DNA from: Dokdonella sp.
Lineage (GTDB): Bacteria; Pseudomonadota; Gammaproteobacteria; Xanthomonadales; Rhodanobacteraceae
Direction: 5' to 3'
DNA: 64,000 nt
Assembly: GCF_019634775.1 (NCBI RefSeq)
Contig: NZ_JAHCAS010000001.1
Location: forward strand, 2,424,894-2,488,893
The position numbers and the translations under genes are program-made. Shown here one piece after another: positions 17,128 through 26,411 of this stretch (the stretch's first letter is position 1; every line of letters begins with the position of its first letter). The notes under the pieces were generated by a model. The model worked only from the letters and a program-made list of their open reading frames with translations, was not told where the DNA came from and did not search any database.

Positions 17128-18936
17128 TCACCGGCGGAAGTAGTCGGCCGACATGAGGATCATGCCGACAGCGGTGCGCAGGCGTTGCTGCGTGTAGTGG
17201 GCTTTGAGGTTGGGCGTGGGATTGTTTCCCGCCCAGCTGTCGGTGGTGATGTCGATCGCCTCGGACGCCGTGGCGTTCTGCTGCAGGAAGCTTGTCACCA
17301 CGCCATAGGTCGGTTCGGGGCGATAGCCAAGCAGGCGGTCGCACCAGTAGCCCATGATGGCGCCGGCCGTGCGCGCCGAAACCGTCGGGAAAGCCGCAAT
17401 GGTCTGTGCGACGATGTCGCTGACCAGAGCCGAGCTGCCGTCGTTGTTGACGCGCATCTCGGGCAGCCAGGAGAGGATCTTCAGTGTCATTGCCAGCGAG
17501 CCGGTACTGGCCCAGGCGCCCTGACGATCCGGGTAGCCGTTCGGTGGGCCCCAGTAGAACGAGCGGTGCCCGCATAGCTGCATCTGGTAGACGAAGCGCT
17601 CGGTAAGTGTCCATGCACTGGTGTTGTCCGGGCGCGGATGAAAGTCGGACTGCAGGCCGCGCAGGCCGCCCATCGTCGTTTCGAATGGGCGCTTCATGCC
17701 GAGGCCCCAGGCATTCTTGAATTCGCTGCTGAGTAGGATCGTGCGCAGCATGCGCGTGATCTGGTCCGGCGCACTGATGTTGTTGGAGAAATCGAGCGCA
17801 ACCGCATCGATCAACGCCTGCGAGGGCGCGTCGCCGACGAAGCGGCGGCACATCTTGGTGGCGATGAATTTCGCCGTGCCGGGATGCGCGACGAGACGGT
17901 CGAACACGGCGTGCCCGTCGGCCATCGCCGGCTGGTTGTTCGGTGGGATGTACAGGCCGAGAAAGATCTTGTTGCGGCGGTCGTGCCAGTCGGCGCGGTA
18001 GATGAACGTGCCGTCGTTGTCGTTCGGGTATTGCCAGTAGCCGTTCTTGATCGTCCAGCCGGTCAGGGCGGCGGCGGCTTCGTAGACGTCGTTGTCGACG
18101 TAGCCGGCCGGCACGCTGCCGGGGCAATGGATCGTCGTGGTCAGGCATGGCACGTCGAACGGCGGATTGGGGCCGAAGTAGTTGCCGACGCCGAGCGTGT
18201 GCAACTCGATCAGCTCGCGTGCGTAATTCTCGTTGAAGTCGGCTCCGCGGCTGGCGTAGTTGTCGAGGTAGAGCTGCATCGCCGTCGAGGTGGCGACCTG
18301 TTCGAGCATCGTGCGGAAGTTGCCGAACGCGTTCGTGCGGATCACGTCGCGGTCGTAGTGCACGAAGATCGGCGCGATGTCGTAGTCGAAGCCGAACACG
18401 CTGAAATGATCGTGCCAGAAATTGACCACGCGCTCGAACAGCTGGCGCTTGCTGTAGACCGCGCGAATGATCGTCGCGCATTCGGTCTCGTAGGCTGGCA
18501 GCATGCGCGTGTAGTACGGCGGGTTGTTGCGGACGTGGTCGTTCCAGAGCTGTGGCAGTGTCTTGTTGAGCGTGCTGAAACCACCGGCGGCGAGACGGTT
18601 GGTGCAATCGGTGTCGGTGATCGACGCCGGTGCCAGCTGTTGGTCGACCCAGGCCTGCCACTTCGCGTCCATCGTCGCGCCGGGCAGGGCGAGGAACTCG
18701 GCGTCGAGGGGTGTGCTGTAGCCGAACGTGGTCTTGTTGAGCCAGCGCACGCGCTCGGGTGGGATGGCGAAATCGACCTGTGTGCCGGGGTCGACGGCAG
18801 CCGAGGCGATCGGCGCCTTGCCGGGATGGCGCATGGTCGGAACTGGGGTGCTGTCGAGGCCGACGGCCGCCTTGAGCATGCCGAACAGCGAGCGGCGTGC
18901 GGTGGAAACGGGCGTCGAGGCAAGGGCAGTCGACAT
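17128..18936 (-). CDS. DUF1800 domain protein
   Basis: A 602-residue protein of the DUF1800 family, usually paired with DUF1501 and of unknown function. Typical family stretches are RWLNKTTFGYS near the start of the domain, RVVNFWHDHFSVFG, LYLDNYASRGADFNENYARELIELHTLGVGNY written here across two conserved blocks at about 215-250, and FIATKMCRRFVGDAP near 345. A weak N-terminal signal-like region (RRSLFGMLKAAVGL) is present. ATG 18936 fits a TACACT promoter 49 bases upstream. A longer in-frame extension to 19200 is repeat-derived and unlikely. Confidence 0.86.
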   Translation of the reverse strand: MSTALASTPVSTARRSLFGMLKAAVGLDSTPVPTMRHPGKAPIASAAVDPGTQVDFAIPPERVRWLNKTTFGYSTPLDAEFLALPGATMDAKWQAWVDQQLAPASITDTDCTNRLAAGGFSTLNKTLPQLWNDHVRNNPPYYTRMLPAYETECATIIRAVYSKRQLFERVVNFWHDHFSVFGFDYDIAPIFVHYDRDVIRTNAFGNFRTMLEQVATSTAMQLYLDNYASRGADFNENYARELIELHTLGVGNYFGPNPPFDVPCLTTTIHCPGSVPAGYVDNDVYEAAAALTGWTIKNGYWQYPNDNDGTFIYRADWHDRRNKIFLGLYIPPNNQPAMADGHAVFDRLVAHPGTAKFIATKMCRRFVGDAPSQALIDAVALDFSNNISAPDQITRMLRTILLSSEFKNAWGLGMKRPFETTMGGLRGLQSDFHPRPDNTSAWTLTERFVYQMQLCGHRSFYWGPPNGYPDRQGAWASTGSLAMTLKILSWLPEMRVNNDGSSALVSDIVAQTIAAFPTVSARTAGAIMGYWCDRLLGYRPEPTYGVVTSFLQQNATASEAIDITTDSWAGNNPTPNLKAHYTQQRLRTAVGMILMSADYFRR

Positions 18937-19248
18937 GGCGGGCTCCGCGGAGACGAGGGGCTGTGCCTGGCACGAATATCGCGCAGTGTAGCGGTTTGCT
19001 CGTGGCAGCGAGTGTGACGATCGGCGCGGAATGCGGGGCGTGCAAGACGGTGTGCTGGAGCGGTGCTGACGTCGTCCGCGGGAGTCCCGTCCAGGCAAGG
19101 AGAGCGACGCCAGGGCGGACAGGGTTCTGGATGACCTGATCGGTCCGTTCGCGGCTGAAGCAGCGCCCACGGAGTCGAAGCCTTGCGGGAGCGGCTTCAA
19201 CTGCGATCCGGCCCGGCAGAACGAGTGTGTTGTGATTCCTCGGGCGGG
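18937..19248. other. Intergenic stretch between murB and DUF1800, 312 bp
   Basis: It contains the DUF1800 -10 candidate and a pair of decayed palindromes (TTCGCGGCTGAAGCAGCGCC at 19148 and GCGGGAGCGGCTTCAACTGC at 19185) facing each other. No gene is recognised. The palindromes could end murB transcription. Confidence 0.5.
18985..18990 (-). promoter_or_regulatory. Candidate -10 box (TACACT) of DUF1800-DUF1501
   Basis: On the - strand the context is ACCGCTACACTGCGCG, the same form as before gcdH and DUF4190. It lies 48 bases before ATG 18936. The -35 is unclear. Confidence 0.45.
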
Positions 19249-20322
19249 CTACGCCAGCGTGGCCGCTTGCGGCACGATACGCGGCTCGGGTTCGAGTTCG
19301 ACGCCGAAGCGATGCCGCACGCGGTCGATCACATGCCGGGCAACGCGCCAGACATCGGCACCGCTCGCACTGCCGTGGTTTACCAGGACCAGTGCGTGCA
19401 GATCGGAAACGCCAGCATGGCCGTCGCGCCAGCCCTTGAGGCCGGCCGCTTCGATCAGCCAGGCGGCGGAGAGCTTCACGCGCTCCCCGGCCGGCCAGGT
19501 CGGCAGGGCCGGATGGAGGGTGCGCAGCATCGCCGCGGTTTCCGCGTCGACCAGTGGATTCTTGAAGAAGCTGCCGGCATTGCCGATCACCGCCGGATTC
19601 GGCAGCTTGCGCGTGCGCAGCCGTGCGACCGCTTCGGCAATGCGCGCGGGTGTGACCGTTCCGCCGAGCGCGGCGAGTTCGTCCGCGATTCCGGCGTAGT
19701 CGATGCGCGGCGCGGCCTCGCGCGGAAGGTTGAAATCGACGGCGGTGACGAGCCAGCGGTCGGGTTCGCGCTTGAACAGCGAATCGCGGTAGGCGAAGGC
19801 GCACTCGGCGTGGGTGAGGGTGACATGCTGCCGTTCGTGGCGGTCCCAGGCGCGCACGCTGGCGACATGCTCGCCGACCTCGACACCGTATGCGCCGATG
19901 TTCTGGATCGGCGCGGCGCCGACCGATCCGGGAATCAAGGTGAGGTTCTCGAGTCCAGCGTAGCCTTGCACCAGCGACCAATGCACGAAATCGTTCCAGT
20001 TTTCGCCGGCGGCCACGCGCACGCGGTCGGACGCCGGCGTGCTTTCAACGACCTTGATGCCGCGCGTGGTCATCACCAGCACGATGCCGGGCCAGTCACC
20101 GGCGAACAGCAGGTTGCTGCCTTCGCCGAGGACGAGCACGGGTTGCGTGTGCAGGCCGCGGAAGGCGAACACCTCGGCGAGCGCATCGTCGTCGTGGATG
20201 TCGACGAGCAGATGGGCACGCGCCTTGACGCGGAAGCTGTTGCGCCCTTCAAGGGAGGCGTTCTCGACGATCGTGTAGCCCGCTCCGGCGGCGATGGCGG
20301 CGTCCACGGCGTAGCCGCTCAT
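19249..20322 (-). CDS. murB: UDP-N-acetylmuramate dehydrogenase
   Basis: A 357-residue FAD/NADPH enzyme that reduces UDP-GlcNAc-enolpyruvate to UDP-MurNAc in peptidoglycan synthesis. Type I MurB signatures are [47 protein letters not shown] (in two adjacent blocks, about 115-140), FAYRDSLFK with the catalytic Ser region, and NAGSFFKNP near 255 with the active-site Ser. The C-terminal Glu region is ELEPEPRIV. Its ATG overlaps the pyrD stop (ATGA), so it is coupled to the upstream pyrD. Confidence 0.95.
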   Translation of the reverse strand: MSGYAVDAAIAAGAGYTIVENASLEGRNSFRVKARAHLLVDIHDDDALAEVFAFRGLHTQPVLVLGEGSNLLFAGDWPGIVLVMTTRGIKVVESTPASDRVRVAAGENWNDFVHWSLVQGYAGLENLTLIPGSVGAAPIQNIGAYGVEVGEHVASVRAWDRHERQHVTLTHAECAFAYRDSLFKREPDRWLVTAVDFNLPREAAPRIDYAGIADELAALGGTVTPARIAEAVARLRTRKLPNPAVIGNAGSFFKNPLVDAETAAMLRTLHPALPTWPAGERVKLSAAWLIEAAGLKGWRDGHAGVSDLHALVLVNHGSASGADVWRVARHVIDRVRHRFGVELEPEPRIVPQAATLA

Positions 20323-21350
20323 GGACGTGCTCCGAGTTGCGCACGCAGCGCCGTGACGCATTCAGCGACGAGGCCGGGACCGCGATAGACGAGGCCGGTG
20401 TAGACCTGCACCAGGTTCGCGCCGGCGTCGATCTTGGCGGCTGCGTCGTTGCCACCGAGGATGCCACCGACGCCGACCAGCGGCAGGCGCGTGCCGAGGC
20501 GCCGGCGCATGCCAGCGAGCACGTTGGTCGATTTCGCGAACACGGGTCGCCCGGAAAGCCCGCCGCTCTCATCCGCATGGCGCGCGCCGGCGATCGCTGC
20601 GCGTTCAATTGTCGTGTTGGTGCAGATCAGGCCATCGATCGCGCTCGCAGCGAGCACTTCGGCGATGGCGTCGAGTTCGCTGTCGTCGAGGTCCGGCGCG
20701 ATCTTGAGCAGGATCGGCTTGCGTGCGCCGTGGCGTCCGGCGAGGCGTTCGCGCGCGTCGCAGAGTTCGCCGAGCAGTCGCCGCAGAGCGTCCTCTCCCT
20801 GCAGGTCGCGCAGGCCCTGGGTGTTCGGCGAGGAGATGTTGACGGTGACGTATCCCGCACGTGCGTAGACGCGTTCGAGGCAGAACAGGTAGTCGTCGAC
20901 CGCGCGCTCGTTCGGCGTGTCCTTGTTCTTGCCGATGTTGATGCCGAGCACGCCACTCCAGCGCGTGCGCTCCGCATTGGCGAGAAGGGCATCGACGCCG
21001 GCATTGTTGAAGCCGAGTCGGTTGATGATCGCGGCGTGCTCGGGAAGGCGGAACAGGCGGGGCCTCGGGTTGCCGGGCTGTGCGCGCGGGGTGGTGGTGC
21101 CGACTTCGATGAAGCCGAAGCCGAGCGCGGCCAGCGCGTCGACGTGCTCGGCATTCTTGTCCAGGCCGGCGGCAAGGCCGACCGGGTTGGTGAACTCGAT
21201 GCCGAACGCGCGGGTTGGCAGTGCTGCCGGGCGGCGCGCGAGCAGGCCGCCGAGACCGCTTGCGGCGGCGACGTCGAGCGCACGCAGGGCGAGGCCGTGC
21301 GCACGTTCCGCGTCGAGGCGGAACAGCAGGTTTCGGGCGATGCTGTACAC
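20319..21350 (-). CDS. pyrD: Dihydroorotate dehydrogenase, class 2 (quinone)
   Basis: A 343-residue membrane-associated FMN enzyme that oxidises dihydroorotate to orotate in pyrimidine synthesis. It aligns throughout with E. coli Pyr[10 protein letters not shown] amphipathic N-terminus, [45 protein letters not shown] (catalytic Ser region), [24 protein letters not shown] and LVGVGGI. GTG 21350 gives the E. coli-like start ([10 protein letters not shown]); the upstream ATG at 21383 would overlap the DUF4190 gene. The order DUF4190-pyrD-murB suggests one operon. Confidence 0.95.
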   Translation of the reverse strand: MYSIARNLLFRLDAERAHGLALRALDVAAASGLGGLLARRPAALPTRAFGIEFTNPVGLAAGLDKNAEHVDALAALGFGFIEVGTTTPRAQPGNPRPRLFRLPEHAAIINRLGFNNAGVDALLANAERTRWSGVLGINIGKNKDTPNERAVDDYLFCLERVYARAGYVTVNISSPNTQGLRDLQGEDALRRLLGELCDARERLAGRHGARKPILLKIAPDLDDSELDAIAEVLAASAIDGLICTNTTIERAAIAGARHADESGGLSGRPVFAKSTNVLAGMRRRLGTRLPLVGVGGILGGNDAAAKIDAGANLVQVYTGLVYRGPGLVAECVTALRAQLGARP

Positions 21351-21354
21351 CTGG

Positions 21355-21642
21355 TCAGTGCCAGTTGCCGAGGGCCATGCCAAAGAAGACGATCATGAGA
21401 ATGAACCCGATCACGACGAGGATCGACACGACCAGTTGCACGTAGCCGAGCACGAGTCCGGCGATCGCCAGGCCATCGCCGCCGACGGTGCCGGGAATCG
21501 CGCGGCGGATCTCGCCGCGGGCGAGGTGGCCACAGACGATTGCGACGATCGCGCCGATGATCGGCAGGATGGTCCAGGCAAGGATGCCGCTGACGAGGCT
21601 GACCACGGCGGTGCCGCTGGTTTGGGTAGGGATCGTGTTCAT
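21355..21642 (-). CDS. DUF4190 small membrane protein
   Basis: A 95-residue protein with two or three hydrophobic segments: [12 protein letters not shown]...[17 protein letters not shown] and a C-terminal [19 protein letters not shown]. The G-H-ARGEI-R pattern between helices is typical of DUF4190, a family of unknown function in the inner membrane. GGAGGA precedes the ATG by 6 bases, and TACACT lies 17 bases upstream. pyrD starts four bases after its stop. Confidence 0.85.
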   Translation of the reverse strand: MNTIPTQTSGTAVVSLVSGILAWTILPIIGAIVAIVCGHLARGEIRRAIPGTVGGDGLAIAGLVLGYVQLVVSILVVIGFILMIVFFGMALGNWH

Positions 21643-21659
21643 GCTGTCCTCCGCCGCGC

Positions 21660-21665
21660 AGTGTA
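21660..21665 (-). promoter_or_regulatory. Candidate -10 box (TACACT) of DUF4190-pyrD-murB
   Basis: The - strand reads GCCGCTACACTGCGCGGCGG, then GGAGGA and ATG 21642. A leader of about 11 bases would still include the ribosome site. Confidence 0.5.
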
Positions 21666-21694
21666 GCGGCTGGAGGACGCGCGTGCGGCATCAT

Positions 21695-22171
21695 TCAGGG
21701 CGTTGCGGGCGGCAGTTCGAGGCGAAAAACCGGCAGCGCAGGCTCCTGGCCGGGTGGCAGCGCGGTAGGCGCAGGTTCGCCGGCGTCACCGAGCGAGCGC
21801 GTGAATCGCCACAGTGCCTCGAGGTCGGCGTCGCTCATCGTGTTGAGCGCCCAGTAGGGCATCGGTGGGCGCAGCACCGCGTTGCGCGCATAGCGCTTCC
21901 ATTCGTCGAGCCCGAGCCGGCCGAGGGTGAGACGCAGGTTGGAGGGATAGGTCGTGCCCCATGGACCGGAGAAGCCCACGCGGTCACCGAGCAGCCACTG
22001 TGCCTCCGGTACCTTGCCGCCGCTGGGGCCGAAGCCGGCCGTGTGGCAGTCGTTGCAGCCCGCGATCATCACCAGGTAGCGGCCACGGGCGACTGGGTCG
22101 TCGCCGGCTCCGTTGGCCAGCACGGGGGCGGCAAGGGCGAGCGCGCCCGCCAGGATGCCGAAGCGTTTCAT
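21695..22171 (-). CDS. Periplasmic c-type cytochrome, single heme
   Basis: A 158-residue protein with a signal peptide (MKRFGILAGALALAAPVLA). One CNDCH heme site lies near residue 39, and the probable Met ligand is in RPPMPYW near 117. YLVMIAGCNDCHT and LGRLGLDEWKRYARN recall the cytochrome subunits attached to membrane dehydrogenases, but no such enzyme gene is adjacent. It transfers electrons in the periplasm. The next gene upstream, 112 bases away, encodes a second heme protein. Confidence 0.85.
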   Translation of the reverse strand: MKRFGILAGALALAAPVLANGAGDDPVARGRYLVMIAGCNDCHTAGFGPSGGKVPEAQWLLGDRVGFSGPWGTTYPSNLRLTLGRLGLDEWKRYARNAVLRPPMPYWALNTMSDADLEALWRFTRSLGDAGEPAPTALPPGQEPALPVFRLELPPATP

Positions 22172-22283
22172 GTCCGAGGCTCCACTGCCGGCGGGATGCC
22201 GGCGCGCATGAACCAGGACGGAAAGGCGCACGCATTCCTGTCACGCCGCACGCGACGGCGGCTGGCGGGTCTTGCGTTCGAAC

Positions 22284-22673
22284 TCAGCGATAGTCGCGGT
22301 GGCAGCTCTCGCAGGCGTTGGCGGCACGCGTCAGTGCTTCGCCCTGCGCCTTGCAGTCTGCAGCGCCGTCGCGCGCAGCGATGGTTGCCTGCTGCAGCTC
22401 GTCGACATACCTGGCGAAGACGCGGTCGGGTGGATCGCCATGCGGTATGGCATGTGCGATGTCGCCGCCGAGGCTGACGAGGATGGCGAGGCGGCGTTCG
22501 TTGCCGGCACAGCCGGCATCAAGGGCGGCCGTACGGGCATCGCCGAGCTGGGTCTTGAGGACGCGCATCAGGGCCTTGGGATAGGCGTGGCGCTGGCCGA
22601 GGATCGTCGCTGCAGTCATCGCGCAGATCGCGCCGACGAGGATGCCGATGGCGAGGACGATGGCGAAGCGCAT
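22284..22673 (-). CDS. Cytochrome c-prime-like heme protein
   Basis: A 129-residue protein with a single N-terminal hydrophobic helix (FAIVLAIGILVGAICAMTA) and a heme site at the extreme C-terminus, CESCHRDYR. A C-terminal CxxCHxxYR is the mark of the four-helix cytochrome c-prime family, which binds NO or takes part in electron transfer. AAGGAG precedes the ATG, and TACACT lies 30 bases upstream. It is divergent from tcdA with only 63 bases between starts. Confidence 0.8.
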   Translation of the reverse strand: MRFAIVLAIGILVGAICAMTAATILGQRHAYPKALMRVLKTQLGDARTAALDAGCAGNERRLAILVSLGGDIAHAIPHGDPPDRVFARYVDELQQATIAARDGAADCKAQGEALTRAANACESCHRDYR

Positions 22674-22703
22674 GCGCAGGGGCTCCTTGGCGACGAGGTC
22701 CGC

Positions 22704-22709
22704 AGTGTA
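22704..22709 (-). promoter_or_regulatory. Candidate -10 box (TACACT) of the cytochrome c-prime gene
   Basis: The - strand reads AAGGTTACACTGCGGACC, 30 bases before the start codon, again with TACACTGCG. Confidence 0.45.
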
Positions 22710-22736
22710 ACCTTGGGGTTTGCCGAGTCCACGCGC

Positions 22737-23600
22737 ATGAACCGGGCCATCGACGATTTCGCCACGATCGACCAGCGCTTCCATGGCGTCGAGCGCTTGT
22801 ATGGCGCCGGAGCCGTTGCAAGGTTTGCACGAGCGCGAGTGGCCGTGGTTGGTATCGGAGGGGTGGGTTCATGGATCGTCGAGGCACTGGCGCGCAGCGG
22901 CGTCGGCCGGCTCGTGCTGATCGATGCCGACGATATCTGCCTGAGCAACACGAACCGCCAGTTGCATGCGCTGGAAGGCCACTACGGCCAGCCCAAGGTC
23001 GAGGTCATGGCAGCCCGTGCGCGCGCGATCAATCCGCGCATCGAAGTCGAGGCGATCGCCGAGTTCCTGACTCCGTCCAACCTCGAACGCCTGCTCGGCA
23101 GCGGGCACGATCTCGTCATTGACGCCTGCGACGCATTCCGCGTGAAGGTCGAGACGATTGCCTGGTGTCGGCGGCGCAAGCAGCCGCTGGTCGTCGTCGG
23201 ATCGGCCGGCGGTCGCGTCGATCCAACCCTGATCCGCGTGCGTGACCTGTCGAAGACCGAACACGACGCACTGCTTGCCTTGGTGCGCAAGAAGCTGCGC
23301 GAGGAGTTCGGTTTTCCACGCGGGCCCAAGCGCTATTTCAGCGTGCCTGCCGTGTATTCACTCGAGAACGTGCGCTATCCGCAGGCCGACGGCAGCGTAT
23401 GCGGCACGCGGCCAGTGACCAACGACGGCGGCATGAGGCTCGATTGCGGTGCCGGCCTTGGCGCTGCGACCCATGTAACCGCGAGCTTCGCGTTCGCAGC
23501 GGTCGCGCGCGCGCTGGAGAAATTGCTGGATGCCAAAGACCCGCAGGAGCCCGTTCACGGGCGACCGGGCGTGGCGACGATGCAAAAGCATAGCCCCTGA
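22737..23600 (+). CDS. tcdA: tRNA threonylcarbamoyladenosine dehydratase
   Basis: A 287-residue E1-like enzyme that cyclises t6A37 to ct6A in tRNAs, using ATP. It matches E. coli TcdA closely: VAVVGIGGVGSWIVEALARS (about 36-55) nucleotide site, LIDADDICLSNTNRQLHAL, VIDACDAFRVK, SAGGRVDPTLIRVRDLSKTE and YSLENVRYPQADGSVCG. The reading frame runs into a TAGGAGCCC-type palindrome, so the last residues (QEPVHGRPGVATMQKHSP) are repeat-encoded and not part of the enzyme fold. Confidence 0.93.
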   Translation: MNRAIDDFATIDQRFHGVERLYGAGAVARFARARVAVVGIGGVGSWIVEALARSGVGRLVLIDADDICLSNTNRQLHALEGHYGQPKVEVMAARARAINPRIEVEAIAEFLTPSNLERLLGSGHDLVIDACDAFRVKVETIAWCRRRKQPLVVVGSAGGRVDPTLIRVRDLSKTEHDALLALVRKKLREEFGFPRGPKRYFSVPAVYSLENVRYPQADGSVCGTRPVTNDGGMRLDCGAGLGAATHVTASFAFAAVARALEKLLDAKDPQEPVHGRPGVATMQKHSP

Positions 23601-23694
23601 AGGGGCTCCTGTCGCGCAGGTTTTTTTCGCAGGAGCCCGTTTACCGGCGATCCAACGAAAGACGGAAGCATCGCCCGTAAACGGGCTCCTACAG
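23545..23694. repeat. Cluster of four TAGGAGCCC-type palindromes
   Basis: Four units alternate in direction: AGGAGCCCGTTCACGGGCGA (23545), GCATAGCCCCTGAAGGGGCT (23588), CAGGAGCCCGTTTACCGGCG (23630) and GCATCGCCCGTAAACGGGCT with CCTACAG (23668-23694). They lie between the convergent tcdA and tatD genes and overlap the 3' end of both; the TatD stop is in the last unit. A T7 run at 23621-23627 follows the second unit and could act as a terminator for tcdA. Confidence 0.9.
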
Positions 23695-24453
23695 GCCGAA
23701 CAGGCGCTCGGCGTTGCGCGTGGTCGCCGTTGCGATCATGTCGGCATCGACATTGCGCAGGCGCGCCACGCAGTCGAGCACGTCGACCAGATGTGCAGGT
23801 TCGTTGCGTTCGCCGCGATGCGTGGCCAGCGGTTGGTCGGGCGAGTCGGTTTCGAGCAGCAGGAACTCTAGCGGCATGCTGGCAACGATGCCGCGCAGGC
23901 GCTGCGCGCGTTCATACGTGACCGGGCCACCGATGCCGAGCATGAAGTCGAGGCGCCACAAGTGTTCGGCCTGTTCTCGACTGCCGGAGAAGCTGTGCAC
24001 CACGCCACGCAACCCGCCGACGCGGCGCAGCGTGGCGATGACTTCGTCGACGGCCTTGCGTGCATGCACGATCACCGGCAGTCCGAGTTCGCGTGCGAGT
24101 TCGAGCTGGCCCAGGAAATAGTGGCGCTGGGCCCGTGCATCGAGGCCCTCGACATGGAAGTCGAGGCCGCATTCGCCGATGGCCACGCAATCCTCGTCGG
24201 ACGCCCATTCCGCGAGGGCGTCAAGATCATCCGGGCGATGCTCCTCGATATACATCGGATGCAGGCCATAGGCCGGGTGCAGGCCGGCCCGTGCCCCGCA
24301 CAGCGCGCGCAATGGCCCCCAGCCAGCTGCCGCGATCGCGGGTACGATCTGGCGTCGAACGCCGGCCGCGTGCGCCCGGGCGATGGCGGCGTCACGGTCG
24401 CCGGCAAAAGCAGCAACGTCGATGTGCGAGTGGCTGTCGACGAGGTCGTGCAT
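23689..24453 (-). CDS. TatD family metal-dependent hydrolase
   Basis: A 254-residue TIM-barrel hydrolase of the amidohydrolase superfamily. Metal and catalytic residues are visible: DSHSHID (7-13), GECGLDFH (about 93-100), VIVHARKA (about 127-134), VVHSFSG (about 151-157) and LLETDSPDQPL (about 202-212). Family members are 3'-5' DNA/RNA exonucleases and D-aminoacyl hydrolases. The TAG stop at 23691-23689 lies within a palindromic repeat. The mgtE gene is 25 bases upstream on the same strand. Confidence 0.92.
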   Translation of the reverse strand: MHDLVDSHSHIDVAAFAGDRDAAIARAHAAGVRRQIVPAIAAAGWGPLRALCGARAGLHPAYGLHPMYIEEHRPDDLDALAEWASDEDCVAIGECGLDFHVEGLDARAQRHYFLGQLELARELGLPVIVHARKAVDEVIATLRRVGGLRGVVHSFSGSREQAEHLWRLDFMLGIGGPVTYERAQRLRGIVASMPLEFLLLETDSPDQPLATHRGERNEPAHLVDVLDCVARLRNVDADMIATATTRNAERLFGL

Positions 24454-24478
24454 GCCGGGTGGGACGCAGCGGTTCGGA

Positions 24479-25678
24479 TCAGCGCGCGAGCAGCCAGGCA
24501 GCGAGGCCGAGGAACATGGCCAGGCTGACGACGTCGGTGGCCTTGGTCAGGAAAATGCTCGACGCGGTGGCCGGATCGGCGCCGAGGCGACGCAGTATCT
24601 GTGGTACCCCGGCGCCAACGACGCCGGCCAAGCCACAACTGCCGGCCATCGCCGCCCAGGTGATCAAGGCCAAGGTCGGGGCATCCGGATTTCCCTGGAA
24701 CCGTGCCAACAGGTACATCGCGAGGCCGCCGACGAAGCCGGTCAGCGAACCGTTGGCCAGGCCGAGCCAGCATTCCTTGGCGAGCAGGCGCCAACCCTGG
24801 CCGCGCTTGAGTTCGCCAAACATCATGCCGCGCAGGGTGACGGCCAGTGCCTGGCAGCCGGTGTTGTTGCACTGGTCCGAAAGTACCGGCAGGAACACGG
24901 CGAGCAGGACGATCTGGTTGATCGTGTCCTGGAACAGGCCGACGACCGTCGCGGTGATGAAGGTGGCGATGAGGTTGAGCTGCAGCCACGGGTGGCGGAA
25001 GCGCAGGCTGCGCGGCCACGAGGTGGTCAGGCGTTCCTCCTTCTCGACACCGACCATCGAGCCCGCCTGGGCGCTGATCTCGAAGGCCTGTTCGGCGAAC
25101 AGCACGGCGCCGCGGACGACACCGATCAGGCAACCCTCTGCATTGCAGACCGGATAGACCGGATAGTGCCGATGCACGACCTCGCGCATCGCGTCGACCA
25201 GTGCCGTATCCGGCTGCAGCGAGAACGGGCGTGCGACCATGATCTCGTCGAGGCGCGCGTCGGGCGTGGCGAACACCATCTCGCGAAAGGTGACCACGCC
25301 GGCCAGCTTGCCTTCCCCGGCGACGACGAAGACATAGGTCATCAACGTGCGTGTGGCCATGGGACGAAGGCGCTCGAGCACGTCGGCGACGCGCGCATCG
25401 GCGACGAACGTTACCGGCACCGGTTCCATGATCCGCCCGACCGATCCCTCCGGCCAATTGCGGTTTTCGTGCCATTGCTCGTAGTCGTCACTGGTGGCGG
25501 CGGCAATGCGCGTGCGGCGATCGGGGCTGAAGCGATCCAGTATCGCCAGCGCGCGGCCGGGCCCCAGCGCCAGCAGTACGTCGCCGATCTCGCCATCGGC
25601 CAGGGTTGCGAGGCGCCGCGCGGCCGCATCGGCGTCCATGTCGCGCAACTCGTCGGACAGCATGGTGCGGTCGTGCAT
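24479..25678 (-). CDS. mgtE: Magnesium transporter MgtE
   Basis: A 399-residue inner-membrane Mg2+ channel. The MgtE N domain is short (about 5-85, LATLADGEIGDVLLALGPGRA). Two CBS domains follow (about 90-215, PVTFVADARVADVLERL and FSLQPDTALVDAMREVVHRH), then five membrane segments from about 265, with PVLSDQCNNTGCQALAVT as the conserved pore region, NN in place of the GN seen in some members. The N domain is shorter than in Thermus MgtE. AGGAA precedes ATG 25678. It is opened or closed by cytoplasmic Mg2+ binding at the N/CBS domains. Confidence 0.92.
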   Translation of the reverse strand: MHDRTMLSDELRDMDADAAARRLATLADGEIGDVLLALGPGRALAILDRFSPDRRTRIAAATSDDYEQWHENRNWPEGSVGRIMEPVPVTFVADARVADVLERLRPMATRTLMTYVFVVAGEGKLAGVVTFREMVFATPDARLDEIMVARPFSLQPDTALVDAMREVVHRHYPVYPVCNAEGCLIGVVRGAVLFAEQAFEISAQAGSMVGVEKEERLTTSWPRSLRFRHPWLQLNLIATFITATVVGLFQDTINQIVLLAVFLPVLSDQCNNTGCQALAVTLRGMMFGELKRGQGWRLLAKECWLGLANGSLTGFVGGLAMYLLARFQGNPDAPTLALITWAAMAGSCGLAGVVGAGVPQILRRLGADPATASSIFLTKATDVVSLAMFLGLAAWLLAR

Positions 25679-25948
25679 CGGGGTTCCTGGCGTTGCACAT
25701 TCGGGGCACTCGCGCCGGATGCTCGCAAGGCCGCGGTGGCGCGGCGATGCTAACCCGAAGGCATCACGTGTGCACGTACGGGATGGAGATGCGGGCCGGC
25801 AACATTGACGTAACCTTTGCATTCCGGCAGGGCCGGATTGGGCCGGTGTTCATCGACACCCGCCGATCCTGACCGCGTCGACCGACCGTTCAGTCAGGAT
25901 CTGTGGGCATCGGGCGGCATCCAGCATTGCAGAATCGAGGAGGCAGTC

Positions 25949-26392
25949 ATGTTCAAACGCATTTTGGTGGTGGGCGTCGTTGTTGCCGTGGCTGCCGCGT
26001 TCATGCCGGCGCAGACGGCAGAGGCGCGCGATGGTTACTACCGTCGTGGTTGTGACACATGTGGGCGCGTTGTCGCCATCGAGTCGGCCGGGCGTCGCGA
26101 CAACCGCGTTGGTGGCGGTGCCGTTCTCGGCGCGATCGTTGGTGGTGCGCTCGGCAACCAGGTCGGCAAGGGCGATGGCCGCAAGGCGGCCACGGTCGTC
26201 GGCGCGCTTGCCGGTGGCGCGATCGGTCATGACATCGAGAAGCAGGGGCGTCGTTCGAACTACTACTACCGAATCTCGGTGCGAATGGATCGCGATGGCC
26301 GCATCCGCACCTATGATCAACATGACGTGTACGGACTGCGCCGCGGCGATCGTGTCTACATCGATCGCGGTGAGGTCATCCCTGCGCGGTGA
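25949..26392 (+). CDS. Glycine-zipper 2TM domain envelope protein
   Basis: A 147-residue exported protein with a signal peptide (FKRILVVGVVVAVAAAF, cleavage near AEA). GGGAVLGAIVGGALGNQVGKGDGRKAATVVGALAGGAIGHD, read across about 55-95, is a double glycine zipper of the Rick_17kDa_Anti/SlyB type. The C-terminus is basic with YYRISVRMDRDG. It lacks a lipobox Cys at the usual place. Such proteins sit in the outer membrane and affect envelope stability. GAGGAGG precedes ATG 25949, and a strong hairpin follows the gene. Confidence 0.85.
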   Translation: MFKRILVVGVVVAVAAAFMPAQTAEARDGYYRRGCDTCGRVVAIESAGRRDNRVGGGAVLGAIVGGALGNQVGKGDGRKAATVVGALAGGAIGHDIEKQGRRSNYYYRISVRMDRDGRIRTYDQHDVYGLRRGDRVYIDRGEVIPAR

Positions 26393-26411
26393 CCGCTCCT
26401 GGACATGCGTT

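Noticed and set aside
18937..19200. In-frame N-terminal extension of the DUF1800 protein
   Set aside because: The added residues are encoded by palindromes and a promoter-like stretch and lack family similarity.
23611..23630. T7 run after a palindrome as a definite tcdA terminator
   Set aside because: The T-run is 9 bases past the hairpin and a G/C stretch intervenes, so it is noted only as a possibility.
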